Part shown: positions 1 to 8,790 of the stretch, piece by piece | Numbering within the stretch: the first letter of the stretch is position 1 | How the letters are laid out: each line of letters starts with the position of its first letter | Origin: Archaeoglobales archaeon | GTDB lineage: Archaea; Halobacteriota; Archaeoglobi; Archaeoglobales; Archaeoglobaceae | Assembly: GCA_029984855.1 (NCBI GenBank) | Contig: JARQZL010000002.1 | Coordinates: 1 to 53,667 of the forward strand | Length of the DNA: 53,667 nucleotides | Reading direction: 5' to 3' | Made by a program: the position numbers and the translations under genes | Notes under the pieces: model-generated | What the model saw: only the letters and a program-made list of their open reading frames with translations | Told to the model about the DNA's origin: nothing | The model's database searches: none

Positions 1-1254
1 GGTGATACAGCAAGTGGCACGCTAACAATAACAAATGCAGGGACGTCAAGCATTAGAGTGACAGGTATCACGTTCTTCTCCGATCTGAGCATTGAACCAA
101 AGAGTATCTCTTCGATAGGCTATATCCCTCCATCTGGAAGCTACGAACTGCCATTCAGAGTTAAAGCCGAGAAGGCCGGTCTGTATACTGTCGAAGCTTT
201 TATCTATACAGACAACGGCACACTGAAGCAGCTAATCCTCGTTGATGTCAGAGATTCAATGCCCGAAATCATATTGACATCAGTCATAACACTGAATGAA
301 GTTAACACGGTTAACTTCAAAATATCAGACCCGATAGGCGTTAGCAATCTCAAAATTGAGCCGCTATTCGATGCAGAACCCGGAGTAATTTATCCATCCG
401 GCTCAGAAGGTTCCTTCACTTACTATCCATTCGAGAAAAAAGAGCTCAAATTCAAGATAAGCTTTTACAATGGTGAAAACTACCATGAGGTTACTCAGAC
501 AATTATGCCAAAGTACCGGGTAAGTAAGGGCGTCCTCATGAACGTCAGTCTCCCATACAACGTTGTTTATCTTAAAGACGTGGTACCTGTCAGAATAGAA
601 CTGGCAAACCTTAGAGGCGACAGTGTATATTCTCTGAATGTAACAGTAAACTCCAAAAATTTCACAAAAACTGCCAAGATTGCCAAGCTGGACAGCATGG
701 AGAGCAAATCCGTTGAGCTCATCTGTCCCACAGAATCTCCGGGAGAGCAGAATGTCTCAGTTAGTTTGAGCTTTAAAGACTCAATGGGCAACCTCTACGA
801 AAGCAAAGGGCATGCAAAATTCACAGTTCTAAGAGAGGAGGCAGTTTCGGTCAGCAATATCGATGTGAAGTGGAGTAACGGAGTGAGCATCTCAGGGGAT
901 GTCAGCAACAACGGCAAAAGTAAGGTTTACAACGTTATGGTTGCTCTGCAGAGCGGTAAAACAGTGAAGATGTACTACCTTGGTACAATAAATCCATCAG
1001 ATTTTGATTCGTTTGAATTCTCTGCCGAAAGTCTGGGTTCGCCAGCAGGTAAGTTTAACGAGAGTATAACACCAAAACTCGTCATATTCTGGAACAACGA
1101 GCTGGGTGAGAGGGCGAGTGAAGTTGTTTCTATTCCCCCTCCCCAAAAGCCAGAGTTCAGAACAGAATCAAATCCGACACCTGTAGTAATTTCAGCAGCA
1201 GTATTCGTAGCAGTTGTTGCAATCGTCGCTCTTGCATGGATGAGAAAGAAATGA
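1..1254 (+). CDS. S-layer-like (COG1361-type) surface protein, 5'-truncated
   Basis: The reading frame is open from the first base (GDTASGTLTITNAG...), so the gene starts upstream; the GTG at 58 is internal. The visible part is a run of beta-rich extracellular modules, with stretches typical of the COG1361/CARDB-like domains found in archaeal surface proteins. It ends in one membrane segment (about the last 25 residues, PVVISAAVFVAVVAIVALAW) and a basic tail RKK, so the bulk should face outside. The stop overlaps the start of the ABC ATPase by 4 bases (ATGA), and an FtsX-type permease follows. This suggests an accessory subunit of a MacB-like exporter. The substrate is not evident. Confidence 0.75.
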   Translation, partial: GDTASGTLTITNAGTSSIRVTGITFFSDLSIEPKSISSIGYIPPSGSYELPFRVKAEKAGLYTVEAFIYTDNGTLKQLILVDVRDSMPEIILTSVITLNEVNTVNFKISDPIGVSNLKIEPLFDAEPGVIYPSGSEGSFTYYPFEKKELKFKISFYNGENYHEVTQTIMPKYRVSKGVLMNVSLPYNVVYLKDVVPVRIELANLRGDSVYSLNVTVNSKNFTKTAKIAKLDSMESKSVELICPTESPGEQNVSVSLSFKDSMGNLYESKGHAKFTVLREEAVSVSNIDVKWSNGVSISGDVSNNGKSKVYNVMVALQSGKTVKMYYLGTINPSDFDSFEFSAESLGSPAGKFNESITPKLVIFWNNELGERASEVVSIPPPQKPEFRTESNPTPVVISAAVFVAVVAIVALAWMRKK

Positions 1255-1916
1255 AGGTAATTGAACTCCAAGACGTTAAAAAAATCTATGAAGTTGGTGC
1301 TGAGAAAGTCTATGCCCTTAACGGGGTTAACATGAGTGTGGAACGGGGCGAATTCGTGGCAATTATGGGACCGTCTGGAAGCGGGAAATCAACACTGCTA
1401 AACCTCATAGGTTGCCTTGACAGACCAACAGAAGGTAAAGTTTACATCAACGGCATCGATACTTCAGAGCTATCCGGCAGGGAGCTTACAGAGTTGAGAA
1501 GGGATACGATTGGCTTCGTATTCCAGCAGTACAACCTGATTCCAACTCTTACCGCATTCGAAAATGTTGAACTTCCAATGATCTTCAAGAATGTTGCCAA
1601 ACATGAAAGGGAAAAGAGGGCCGAAGAACTTCTCAACCTTGTTGGGCTCGGAAAGGAGTTACAGAGAAAGCCAAGAGAGCTGAGTGGTGGGCAGCAGCAG
1701 AGAGTGGCTATAGCAAGAGCTCTCGCAAACGAGCCATCGATCCTTCTATGCGATGAGCCAACTGGAAATCTTGACACAAAAAGCGGTAGGCAGGTTATGG
1801 AGACGATAAGCGATCTAAACAGAAGAGGAGTTACAATCGTACTTGTAACCCACGACCCTTCCACAGCGGCATTCGCCGGTAGGACTGTCAGAATAACTGA
1901 TGGCAGGCTGATCTGA
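1251..1916 (+). CDS. ABC transporter ATP-binding protein, MacB/LolD type
   Basis: This is a 221-residue nucleotide-binding subunit. It has Walker A GPSGSGKST at residues 40-48, the Q-loop within FQQYNL near 91-96, signature LSGGQ at 144-148, Walker B ILLCDEP at 164-170 and the switch histidine in VTHD. Size and spacing match the LolD/MacB class, which pairs with FtsX-fold permeases; one follows directly. I chose ATG 1251 because it overlaps the upstream stop by 4 bases; an in-frame ATG at 1236 is possible. It probably powers a mechanotransmission-type exporter rather than an importer. Confidence 0.9.
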   Translation: MKVIELQDVKKIYEVGAEKVYALNGVNMSVERGEFVAIMGPSGSGKSTLLNLIGCLDRPTEGKVYINGIDTSELSGRELTELRRDTIGFVFQQYNLIPTLTAFENVELPMIFKNVAKHEREKRAEELLNLVGLGKELQRKPRELSGGQQQRVAIARALANEPSILLCDEPTGNLDTKSGRQVMETISDLNRRGVTIVLVTHDPSTAAFAGRTVRITDGRLI

Positions 1917-3041
1917 ATGTACTTCCAGCTGGCAAGAAGAAACCTGATGAGAAACAAGGCGAGAAGCTCCCTTGCAATTATCGGGATAGTTATCGGTGTG
2001 ATGGCCATATCGTCAATAGGTGTCTTCGGGGAGAGCTTGAAAGCAACAGTTATGGAGAACTTTCAGAACGTTGCCAATGAGGTGATAGTCACCCCTGCTT
2101 ATTCATCAGGCTATACAAGCATTGATAGGAGTACTGTCACAAAAATAGAGAAGATGCCTTTTGTTGACAGGGCGATGCCGGTCAAAACCGAGTTGGGAAG
2201 CATAAGTGTAAGGGGCGAGAGGGGGGCTCTGACAGTATACGGGATGGATGAGAGTGCTGTAAAAGACCTTTTCAAGGCTGAAAAAGGAAGCATAAGACTC
2301 AAGGGTGATTGTGTTGTTGGAAAACACGTTGCAGAGCGTTTTAAGCTCAGAGCAGGGAGTAAGATTATTCTCGGAGGAGAAGAGTTCAGAGTTTCTGCAA
2401 TTCTCAAAGAAGAGGGTGCAAGATTCGATATAAACCCGAACAATGCGGTAATTCTCTCAATAAAGGGCTTTAACAAAATCTTCAGCAGAGATTATTCGAT
2501 AATCATAGTTAAGCTGAAGAGTATTGAGAACGTAGATTCCTTCAAAGAACTGGTTAAAAAGACTATCAATTCGAGAGAAAAGAAGGTCTCTGTTTTTGAG
2601 CTCAGAATGGTTCTTGAAAGAATAGAAAAGACATTTAAACAGATTACGTTATTCCTGATGGCAATTGCCGGAGTTTCGCTGCTCGTGGCGGGTGTCAGCA
2701 TTCTGAATATAATGTTAATGTCCACACTCGAAAGGACGAAGGAGATAGGCGTCATGAGGGCAATTGGGGCTTACAGTGAGACAATTCTCAAGATATTTCT
2801 GCTTGAGGCTTTAATACTCGGTCTCTTCGGAAGTGTTATTGGCAGCGCCCTCAGCATAGCCGGTGGATATGCAATAGATATGCTCATCCTGGGTTCTGCA
2901 AAGTACGTTTTTACTCCCCAGGCAGCATTATATCTACTTGAGGGATTCTTGTTCGGTGTTATAACGGCAGTACTCAGTGGACTTTATCCGGCATGGAAGG
3001 CAAGCAGACTCGAACCGATTGAGGCATTGCGTTACGAGTGA
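1917..3041 (+). CDS. ABC transporter permease, MacB/FtsX family
   Basis: This 374-residue membrane protein begins one base after the ATPase stop. It has one membrane segment near residues 18-40, a large MacB-type outer domain (about 45-240), then three C-terminal membrane segments (about 245-270, 295-325, 335-365). The C-terminal PAWKASRLEPIEALRYE is the usual ending of MacB/FtsX permeases. With the ATPase and the S-layer-like partner it forms a three-gene exporter operon. Its 3' end overlaps the convergent shikimate kinase gene by about 10 bases. Substrate unknown; lipoprotein, peptide or small-molecule export are all possible for the family. Confidence 0.9.
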   Translation: MYFQLARRNLMRNKARSSLAIIGIVIGVMAISSIGVFGESLKATVMENFQNVANEVIVTPAYSSGYTSIDRSTVTKIEKMPFVDRAMPVKTELGSISVRGERGALTVYGMDESAVKDLFKAEKGSIRLKGDCVVGKHVAERFKLRAGSKIILGGEEFRVSAILKEEGARFDINPNNAVILSIKGFNKIFSRDYSIIIVKLKSIENVDSFKELVKKTINSREKKVSVFELRMVLERIEKTFKQITLFLMAIAGVSLLVAGVSILNIMLMSTLERTKEIGVMRAIGAYSETILKIFLLEALILGLFGSVIGSALSIAGGYAIDMLILGSAKYVFTPQAALYLLEGFLFGVITAVLSGLYPAWKASRLEPIEALRYE

Positions 3042-3889
3042 TTAAGAAAGAGATCATCAGAGATTTTAACATCTTCAGCAGGTCTTTCTGCAAGCTTGGT
3101 TCTGATAACTCTACCATACTCCTTCCACATGCTCTCTACTTCTTTTATATTGCTTGAATTTCCAAACGCCACATAAGCAGGTCCATTGCCCGATAAACCC
3201 GCATGCACGTCGAATTCAAGTGCCCTCTCCACTGGTTCAACCGGGTAGCCAATTGCACTGCAGTAGTGTTTTGAGTTGTTCAGCATTGCACTGCGATAGT
3301 CCCCACTCATCGCATTTGCTATAGCCCGAGAAACAAGTGATGTATCACTCCTTATTCTCTCAAGAGAGACTTCACCTCTTTTCCAGGATGGAATCAGAAT
3401 AACCGCTCTTCCACTGAGCTTTTTCCATTTTATGAGTCTCATCTCTGGATTATTTGAAATAACCAGCCCCCCGAGAAGTGATGCAGAGGCGTCATCAAAA
3501 GCTCCAGTATAACTTATTCTACATTCTAACGAGCTTCTGGCATTCATTGAGAGTATTATCGATGCGTCAAGTTCTTGCCCGAATGCTTTGAATGCTGCTG
3601 TTATGAGGGCGTTCATGAAGGCACTGCTGCTTCCAAGACCGCTTCTCCTCGGGATGTCGCTTTCCACCTCCACAACTGCTTTACCAAAATTTTTCAGAGT
3701 TCTGCTCACAAGAGAAGGATTGCTTTTTCTTCCATTTATATACAGTGCAGAGTGCTTTAAATCTTCTTCAAACGTAACTTTAACCCTTGTTTCAAGCTCT
3801 ATTCCAAAAGCCGAACCAATGCCTGTAGCAAGAGCGTTTATTACAGTTCCTGCGGCAAATGCTCTTGCACTTCCTTTCGCCTTCACCAC
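3032..3889 (-). CDS. aroK: Shikimate kinase, archaeal GHMP type
   Basis: This 285-residue protein should phosphorylate shikimate with ATP in the aromatic amino-acid pathway. It belongs to the GHMP kinase superfamily, not the bacterial P-loop AroK. The ATP-binding motif PRRSGLGSSSA is at about residues 80-90, and the N-terminal GSARAFAAGTVINALATGIG matches the archaeal enzyme. It starts at GTG 3889, 22 bases after the TOPRIM gene, and is the last gene of the rps17e-dapA-dapB run, so it is probably co-transcribed with lysine-pathway genes. No alternative function is suggested by its motifs. Confidence 0.9.
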   Translation of the reverse strand: MVKAKGSARAFAAGTVINALATGIGSAFGIELETRVKVTFEEDLKHSALYINGRKSNPSLVSRTLKNFGKAVVEVESDIPRRSGLGSSSAFMNALITAAFKAFGQELDASIILSMNARSSLECRISYTGAFDDASASLLGGLVISNNPEMRLIKWKKLSGRAVILIPSWKRGEVSLERIRSDTSLVSRAIANAMSGDYRSAMLNNSKHYCSAIGYPVEPVERALEFDVHAGLSGNGPAYVAFGNSSNIKEVESMWKEYGRVIRTKLAERPAEDVKISDDLFLNHS

Positions 3890-3911
3890 GAATCCATTTG
3901 GATTGCTGGAT

Positions 3912-4304
3912 TTAAGTTTTCTGTCTCCGCCCGGCTTTAAAGTAAAAAGAGGATAGATTTTCTACAGATGTTACTTCTCTGCTTACAAGAGTAAATATTC
4001 TTTTCCTTACTACTGTATCTGGAGTTACCCCCCAAGAGGAGAACTTTCCAATAAGCTCTTTGAGGAGCAATTCTCCCCTCCTGTCCCAGTCTGTGAGTAT
4101 TATCACCTCTTTATTCATTCTACCAACTTTATCAACTATTGCAGAGGTGGGAGCAGAGGATGCTCTTACTATTATACCGCTGATCCCGAGTTCTCTCAGA
4201 GCAGTAACATCCTTTGAACCCTCTACTATTATAATTGCCCCCTCCTCTGACCTCTTTTTGAGGTCTTCTACAATCCGTGAGAACTCTAAAAATTCCTGAC
4301 TCAT
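3912..4304 (-). CDS. Small TOPRIM-domain protein (UPF0292-like)
   Basis: This 130-residue protein consists almost entirely of a TOPRIM fold. The conserved glutamate is in IIVEGSKD (E28) and the DxD in LTDWDRRG (D72, D74), the metal-binding pattern of DnaG-type primases, topoisomerases and nucleases. The length matches the archaeal UPF0292 family of standalone TOPRIM proteins, whose function is not established. It overlaps the DUF167 gene by 4 bases, so translational coupling is likely. It may act on nucleic acid, but nothing here shows the substrate. Confidence 0.8.
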   Translation of the reverse strand: MSQEFLEFSRIVEDLKKRSEEGAIIIVEGSKDVTALRELGISGIIVRASSAPTSAIVDKVGRMNKEVIILTDWDRRGELLLKELIGKFSSWGVTPDTVVRKRIFTLVSREVTSVENLSSFYFKAGRRQKT

Positions 4305-4585
4305 GCTGAAAGTCTCTCCACTACCTCCTCCACTGTCGCACCCTGAACAAAGAGGACTTTCTGGCTCGAGGTCTGGCCTTTGACGATTTCAACCTTTCTT
4401 CCGAGAATTTTCCTGAAGAGCTCCACAAGTTCAGAGTTTGCTTTTCCACCCTTTGGCGGGGATCTGACCTTAACAGAGATGATCTTCCTCCACTCATTGT
4501 ATTCAATTCTGCTCCGAGATGAGCCAGGCGTAACATCAATCAGTATATAAACTCCATCGCTTCCCGCTTTTATCGCATCCTTCAT
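4301..4585 (-). CDS. DUF167/YggU family protein
   Basis: This 94-residue protein has the family features: an N-terminal strand region ILIDVTPGSSRSRI, the conserved VKVRSPPKGGKAN block near the middle, and VEIVKGQTSSQKV before the C-terminal helix. DUF167 (YggU/UPF0235) proteins are widespread and lack a settled function. The gene overlaps dapB upstream and the TOPRIM gene downstream by 4 bases each, which indicates one transcript. Confidence 0.85.
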   Translation of the reverse strand: MKDAIKAGSDGVYILIDVTPGSSRSRIEYNEWRKIISVKVRSPPKGGKANSELVELFRKILGRKVEIVKGQTSSQKVLFVQGATVEEVVERLSA

Positions 4586-5358
4586 ATGCCCAGAACATCC
4601 GACATTCCATACATTCCCGGCCTGTCAACGCCTGCTATCCATTTAACAGCTCTTATTGCCCCCTTTGCAAATGCCTGCCTGCTCCAGGCTCTATGAGTTA
4701 TCTCCACCCTCTCTCCCGTCCCGATGAAAAAGACTGTGTGTTCACCAACAACATCTCCGCCTCTTATCGCAAAGACGCCTATCTCATCTCCACGGAGACA
4801 TTCACCATCTCTACCTGTTACGATTTTTTTAGCATTCACGATGTTCCTTATGATTTCCGCAGCCTTGACAGCAGTCCCACTCGGAGCATCCTTCTTAAAG
4901 CGGTGGTGCATCTCTAAAATTTCTACGTCGTATGGGAGCAGTGATGCAGCTCTTTCCAGCAGCTTCCAGAAAACGTTCACACCAATACTGAAGTTTGGAG
5001 ACACCACTGCCGGTACTTTTTTGCAGCAATCTTCGAGCTTTCTTCTCTGTTCTTTACTGAATCCAGTTGTGCCGATGACAAACTTTACCCCCTTCCGGGA
5101 AGCCACTTCAGCGTTCTCAACTGCAGCACTTGCTACCGTAAAATCCACAAGAACGTCAGCCTCAAGCTTTGATTCCATCTCAGATGCGTGGGTTATACTG
5201 ACACCAGTTCTACCAATTCCAGCAAGCTCCCCAGCATCTTTTCCGATTTCACGCACGTCGAAGGCTTGGGCGAGCTCAAGTTCCCCGTCTTCCACAACGT
5301 TCTTAGCTATAAGCCGACCCATCCTTCCCGCTGCTCCTGCAACTGCAACACGTGTCAT
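4582..5358 (-). CDS. dapB: 4-hydroxy-tetrahydrodipicolinate reductase
   Basis: This 258-residue enzyme catalyses the NAD(P)H-dependent second step of the diaminopimelate/lysine pathway. The Rossmann loop GAAGRMG is at residues 8-14, and the catalytic signature EMHHRFKKDAPSGTA is at about 149-163, with the two histidines and the lysine expected for DapB. It overlaps dapA by 4 bases, so consecutive enzymes are translationally coupled. Length is normal for the family. Confidence 0.95.
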   Translation of the reverse strand: MTRVAVAGAAGRMGRLIAKNVVEDGELELAQAFDVREIGKDAGELAGIGRTGVSITHASEMESKLEADVLVDFTVASAAVENAEVASRKGVKFVIGTTGFSKEQRRKLEDCCKKVPAVVSPNFSIGVNVFWKLLERAASLLPYDVEILEMHHRFKKDAPSGTAVKAAEIIRNIVNAKKIVTGRDGECLRGDEIGVFAIRGGDVVGEHTVFFIGTGERVEITHRAWSRQAFAKGAIRAVKWIAGVDRPGMYGMSDVLGI

Positions 5359-6227
5359 ATCAGATTGAGGGATTTCAGAACTTCTTTAAGCTTTTCAGTC
5401 ATGTTTTCATCCAATTCAACTAAAGGTAACCTTGGCTTTCCTGCTGCAAGTCCCATCAGTTCTAACGCTTTCTTTACCGGAATAGGATTTGTGTCTATGA
5501 AGAGCGTGCTGAAGAGGGGCATGAGTCTGTAATGAAGCTCCCTCGCCTTCGCAAAATCTCCGTTCTTAAAGGCGAGGTACATCTCCTTCATCAGATGTGG
5601 AGCAACGTTTGCAGCGACACTTATAACGCCCCTCCCTCCAAGAAGCAGAACTGGGAGAGTGAGAAAGTCATCACCTGACAGCAAAACAAAATCTTCAGGA
5701 GTTCTCCGGATTATTTCCGCTATCTGCCTGAGATTTCCACTCGCTTCCTTTATCCCGATTATGTTATCTATCTGTGAAAGTCTTTCCACAACATCTGGTG
5801 TTATATTACATGCAGTTCTGGTTGGAACATTGTAGATTATTACGGGAATTGAAACCTCATTTGCTACAGATGTGTAATGCTGATAAAGCCCCTCAGCGTT
5901 CGGCTTGTTGTAGTAGGGCGTTACAAGCATTGCTGCATCTGCTCCAGCCTTCTCCACCTCCTTTGCCAGATAGATTGCTTCCCTTGTTGAATTTGAACCA
6001 GCTCCACCTATAACCGGAACCTTGGAGACTTCTGCAACGTAGCGGACAACTTCTATGTGCTCCTCGTAGCTGAGGGTTGCAGCCTCACCTGTAGTTCCAG
6101 CTGGAACCACAGCATCCACATGCCTTTCGAGAAAATCGAGGTTCTTCGCCATACCTTCATAGTCTACCTCAAGGTTCTCCTTGAAGGGTGTAACCAAAGC
6201 AGGAATTATACCCCCGAATTCAGGCAT
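5355..6227 (-). CDS. dapA: 4-hydroxy-tetrahydrodipicolinate synthase
   Basis: This 290-residue TIM-barrel lyase condenses pyruvate with aspartate semialdehyde. Visible active-site residues are the Thr pair in AGTTGEA (T45, T46), Tyr132 and Arg137 in [10 protein letters not shown], and the Schiff-base lysine K160 in IGIKEASGN. The ATG overlaps the end of rps17e by 8 bases and is preceded by AGGGTTGAT. Family members that act on KDG or sialic acid exist, but the adjacent dapB makes the lysine-pathway assignment firm. Confidence 0.95.
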   Translation of the reverse strand: MPEFGGIIPALVTPFKENLEVDYEGMAKNLDFLERHVDAVVPAGTTGEAATLSYEEHIEVVRYVAEVSKVPVIGGAGSNSTREAIYLAKEVEKAGADAAMLVTPYYNKPNAEGLYQHYTSVANEVSIPVIIYNVPTRTACNITPDVVERLSQIDNIIGIKEASGNLRQIAEIIRRTPEDFVLLSGDDFLTLPVLLLGGRGVISVAANVAPHLMKEMYLAFKNGDFAKARELHYRLMPLFSTLFIDTNPIPVKKALELMGLAAGKPRLPLVELDENMTEKLKEVLKSLNLI

Positions 6228-6417
6228 TTATCAACCCTCTGTTTACCCTTCTGGTTATGTAACCTGCTACTCTGTTTCTTACGCCCTTGCTGGTAATGTT
6301 GGTGAGCTGTGCCACAAGCCTCTTGTTTTCATCAAAATCTTCTGTAAACCTATCTGGATGTTTTCTCAGCAACTCTCCTGCGATGACTTTGATGTATGCG
6401 GGCTTTACCGTACCCAT
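6220..6417 (-). CDS. rps17e: Small-subunit ribosomal protein S17e
   Basis: This 65-residue basic protein matches the archaeal/eukaryotic S17e family, with the conserved core of a PDRF...DFDENKRLV block followed by [13 protein letters not shown] chose ATG 6417 ([11 protein letters not shown]) because GGGGTGAT lies just upstream and family members begin near this point; ATG 6432 would add five residues. A TATA-like CTTAAATAA lies upstream on the minus strand. It heads the operon leading to dapA and aroK. Confidence 0.93.
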   Translation of the reverse strand: MGTVKPAYIKVIAGELLRKHPDRFTEDFDENKRLVAQLTNITSKGVRNRVAGYITRRVNRGLINA

Positions 6418-6530
6418 ACTATCACCCCGCATCCTTTAGCACACTGCTTATTTAAGGCTTTCTTTGATGTGGCCTGTTGGCAGAAATTGAGTTAAACGGC
6501 TGCCAATATTAAATAAAAAATAAGAAAAAG

Positions 6531-7721
6531 CTAAAGCTCATCAAACGTGATGACTCTCACGCTTGTAGGAACTTTAACAACACTACCAAGCCTGACGCCA
6601 ACAAGATATGCGATGTTTTTCTTTGCCGCAAGGTCGATTACTCTCTGCGTGATGACTCCATCAAAGACAACACTCGAAGCTTTTGTATTGTTCGTCTTCA
6701 GAACCTTCACGAGGTCTCTCACTGGAACTTCTTTGAGCACGTCAAGGCTCTTCGACAGAAGTCTCGCGACCAGCTTGCCCTCCACTTCCTCTTTGTGCTT
6801 CTTCAGCACGTTAACAGCGTCCTCCATCCTCTCTGATTTCACTTTTTCAGCTTTTTCTTCTTTAGATTCTTTATACTCCCTCTTCTCTTCTTTGGCTCTT
6901 AAAATATGAATTTGCTCTACCGGAACTTTATTTCTGAGGGCTTTCACAATCTCCTTCTGTGTTAAATCTTCGACTCCCTTGCCTTCAGGGGCCTTTGCAA
7001 CATAGTCTATGTCTGCGATCTGCAGCAGTTCCTTCAGTATCAGGTCACCGCCTCTGTCTCCATCAAAGAAGGTTGTTACCGTCTTCTTCTTGCTCAACTC
7101 CACGATGGTTTTTGGAATATTGGTTCCCTCTACTGCAATCACATTTTTTATTCCATGCCTGAGGAGGTTCAGAACGTCAGCCCTGCCTTCCACAACAATA
7201 ATTGCATCGCTCTCATCAACTGCTGGCCCAGCTGGAAGTTTCTCCTCTCCATACACTGTTACTTCTTCCGCTCTAACCGCCTGTCTCACCAGGTCGGTAA
7301 TTCTTTCGGATTCAATCTCTGGTTCTTCAACGAGTTCTCTTAGGATATCCTTTGCCCTTTCAATTATCTTTCTTCTCTTACTGGCTCTAACATCCTCAAT
7401 TTTGAGTATTTTTATCCTTGCAGAACAGGGTCCAACCCTCTCAATTGTTTCAAGGGCTGCCGCAAGGATGGCCGTCTCAACCTTATCAAGGCTTGAGGGC
7501 ACCTTAATCTCCCCAAAACTCCTACCACCTTTGCTTTCAACTTTAACTTCGATTCTCCCTATCCTGCCTGTTTTCTGCAGCTCCCTTAAATCGAGGTCTT
7601 CTCCCAGCAGGCCTTCTGTTTGTCCAAATATCGCACCAACAACATCAGGCCGTTCAACAACACCTTCCGCAACAATCTCTGCGTGTACCAAGTACTTTGT
7701 TGTATCACTCGGTGCTTTCAT
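6531..7721 (-). CDS. dnaG: Archaeal DnaG-type TOPRIM protein
   Basis: This is a 396-residue archaeal DnaG. The N-terminal part ([28 protein letters not shown]) is diagnostic. The TOPRIM domain near 170-250 shows VVEGRADV and the DGD motif in [10 protein letters not shown] charged, lysine/glutamate-rich linker of about 35 residues follows, then a conserved C-terminal part. In archaea the protein associates with the RNA exosome and also has reported primase activity. I chose ATG 7721 ([10 protein letters not shown]) because of a strong GGAGGAGTGAT site; ATG 7751 or 7748 upstream would add about ten residues. Confidence 0.93.
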   Translation of the reverse strand: MKAPSDTTKYLVHAEIVAEGVVERPDVVGAIFGQTEGLLGEDLDLRELQKTGRIGRIEVKVESKGGRSFGEIKVPSSLDKVETAILAAALETIERVGPCSARIKILKIEDVRASKRRKIIERAKDILRELVEEPEIESERITDLVRQAVRAEEVTVYGEEKLPAGPAVDESDAIIVVEGRADVLNLLRHGIKNVIAVEGTNIPKTIVELSKKKTVTTFFDGDRGGDLILKELLQIADIDYVAKAPEGKGVEDLTQKEIVKALRNKVPVEQIHILRAKEEKREYKESKEEKAEKVKSERMEDAVNVLKKHKEEVEGKLVARLLSKSLDVLKEVPVRDLVKVLKTNNTKASSVVFDGVITQRVIDLAAKKNIAYLVGVRLGSVVKVPTSVRVITFDEL

Positions 7722-7973
7722 TGATATCACTCCTCCATTATCCTCCATCATGGTATCACTGTTCTTACATTAATTAATTCGTAAGTGCATTATAAATAGT
7801 TATTTGTCAAGTGGTTGCTCTACAGAATTACTGTGTAATTTCGCAGATTGCTGAAATCAAACCCTGCTCGAGTGTTGGGGAACACTACCACGAAAAGCAG
7901 ACAGAGGTAAGACTCGGGATTGGCAGTGAGTAGTATCTGGCTAAGACTGGCGATATCTTTTTATGTAAGCCTT
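7722..7973. other. Intergenic region between dnaG and the broken methyltransferase
   Basis: This stretch holds the dnaG promoter and little else I can assign. TATAAATA at 7791-7798 reads as a TATA box on both strands. On the plus strand, a GTG at 7811 begins a 40-codon frame ending at 7933, which resembles no family I recognise. No tRNA, hairpin terminator or repeat was evident. Confidence 0.4.
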
Positions 7974-8774
7974 TCAGCGATCCCTGAAAGCAATCAGAAA
8001 CAACCTGTTAAACTTTAGTTCCACACCATCTGCAGTCTGCTCGTAGAAGGCTTGCATAACTATCTCTTTAAACGCATTTATGTAATCTTCGGTCAGCTCA
8101 ACAGTGTAAAACTCCTGATTCAGGTAGCCAGCAATTGCACCGGAAGAGAAGATTATCAAAAACCTCTTCGGGCGTGTGTCTCGTCTTCACGCATTCGATC
8201 TTCGAGAAAACAACCCTGAAACCGAATTTCTCAAACAGCTTTCTGTATTCCTCAGCCGTTTCGAGGAAGAACCATGGGCTTTTGAAGTGTTTGAAGATGT
8301 CTCTAGTTCTTTCATCCCTCTTAACCCTCTCAATCGCCTCTATAAAGTTCGGGCAGTAAACCTTTTTTGCGGGAGCCTGAATTCCAATTCTTCCTCCAGA
8401 CTTCAAAGCTCTAAAACAGTTTTCTATGGCCTTTTCTGGCTCTCTAAACCACTGAAAAGCAGAGTTGCAGAAGATTACATCAAAGTGATTCTCGTAGTCC
8501 AGCTCTTCTGCGCTCTTTACCTCAAAAACTATCCCTTCACTCCTCTTTTTTGCCTCCTCAATCATGCCCGGAGAAGGGTCAATGCCAGCTACTTCCCCCT
8601 CGTCAACTTTCGTATCTTTCTTGTTAAGCTGCCAGTTCCACATCCTAAGTCAAGGACATCTTCATCTTCGCAAATCCTCAACATTGCCAAGAGAATTTCA
8701 CCAGCAGATTTCTGCAGTGAGGAGAGCTCCTCATACTTTCTGGAGATTGATGAAAAGGTTGTATCTTCTTTCAT
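7974..8774 (-). pseudogene. Class I SAM-dependent methyltransferase, two frameshifts
   Basis: The pieces add up to one methyltransferase of about 265 residues. The N-terminal piece (ATG 8774) has the SAM motif VLDLGCGTGSLT. The frame then shifts at a run of five G (minus strand; 8595-8599), where one missing G restores RGEVAGIDPSPGM. The middle piece has the post-I and motif IV region (DVIFCNSAFQWF). At 8158-8162 a run of five T (minus strand) carries one extra base, and the last piece (FSSGAIAGYLNQEFY...) ends at 7974. The two indels compensate each other. Either a decaying gene or homopolymer sequencing errors; the substrate cannot be named. Confidence 0.75.
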
Positions 8775-8790
8775 AATCTACTTCGCCCCC

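Noticed and set aside
4724-5368. 214-codon plus-strand frame opposite dapB
   Set aside because: DapB on the other strand has all catalytic motifs; this is a shadow frame.
7009-7773. 254-codon plus-strand frame opposite dnaG
   Set aside because: It is fully antisense to a clear archaeal DnaG and its product is a low-complexity Ser/Thr/Leu run with no family match.
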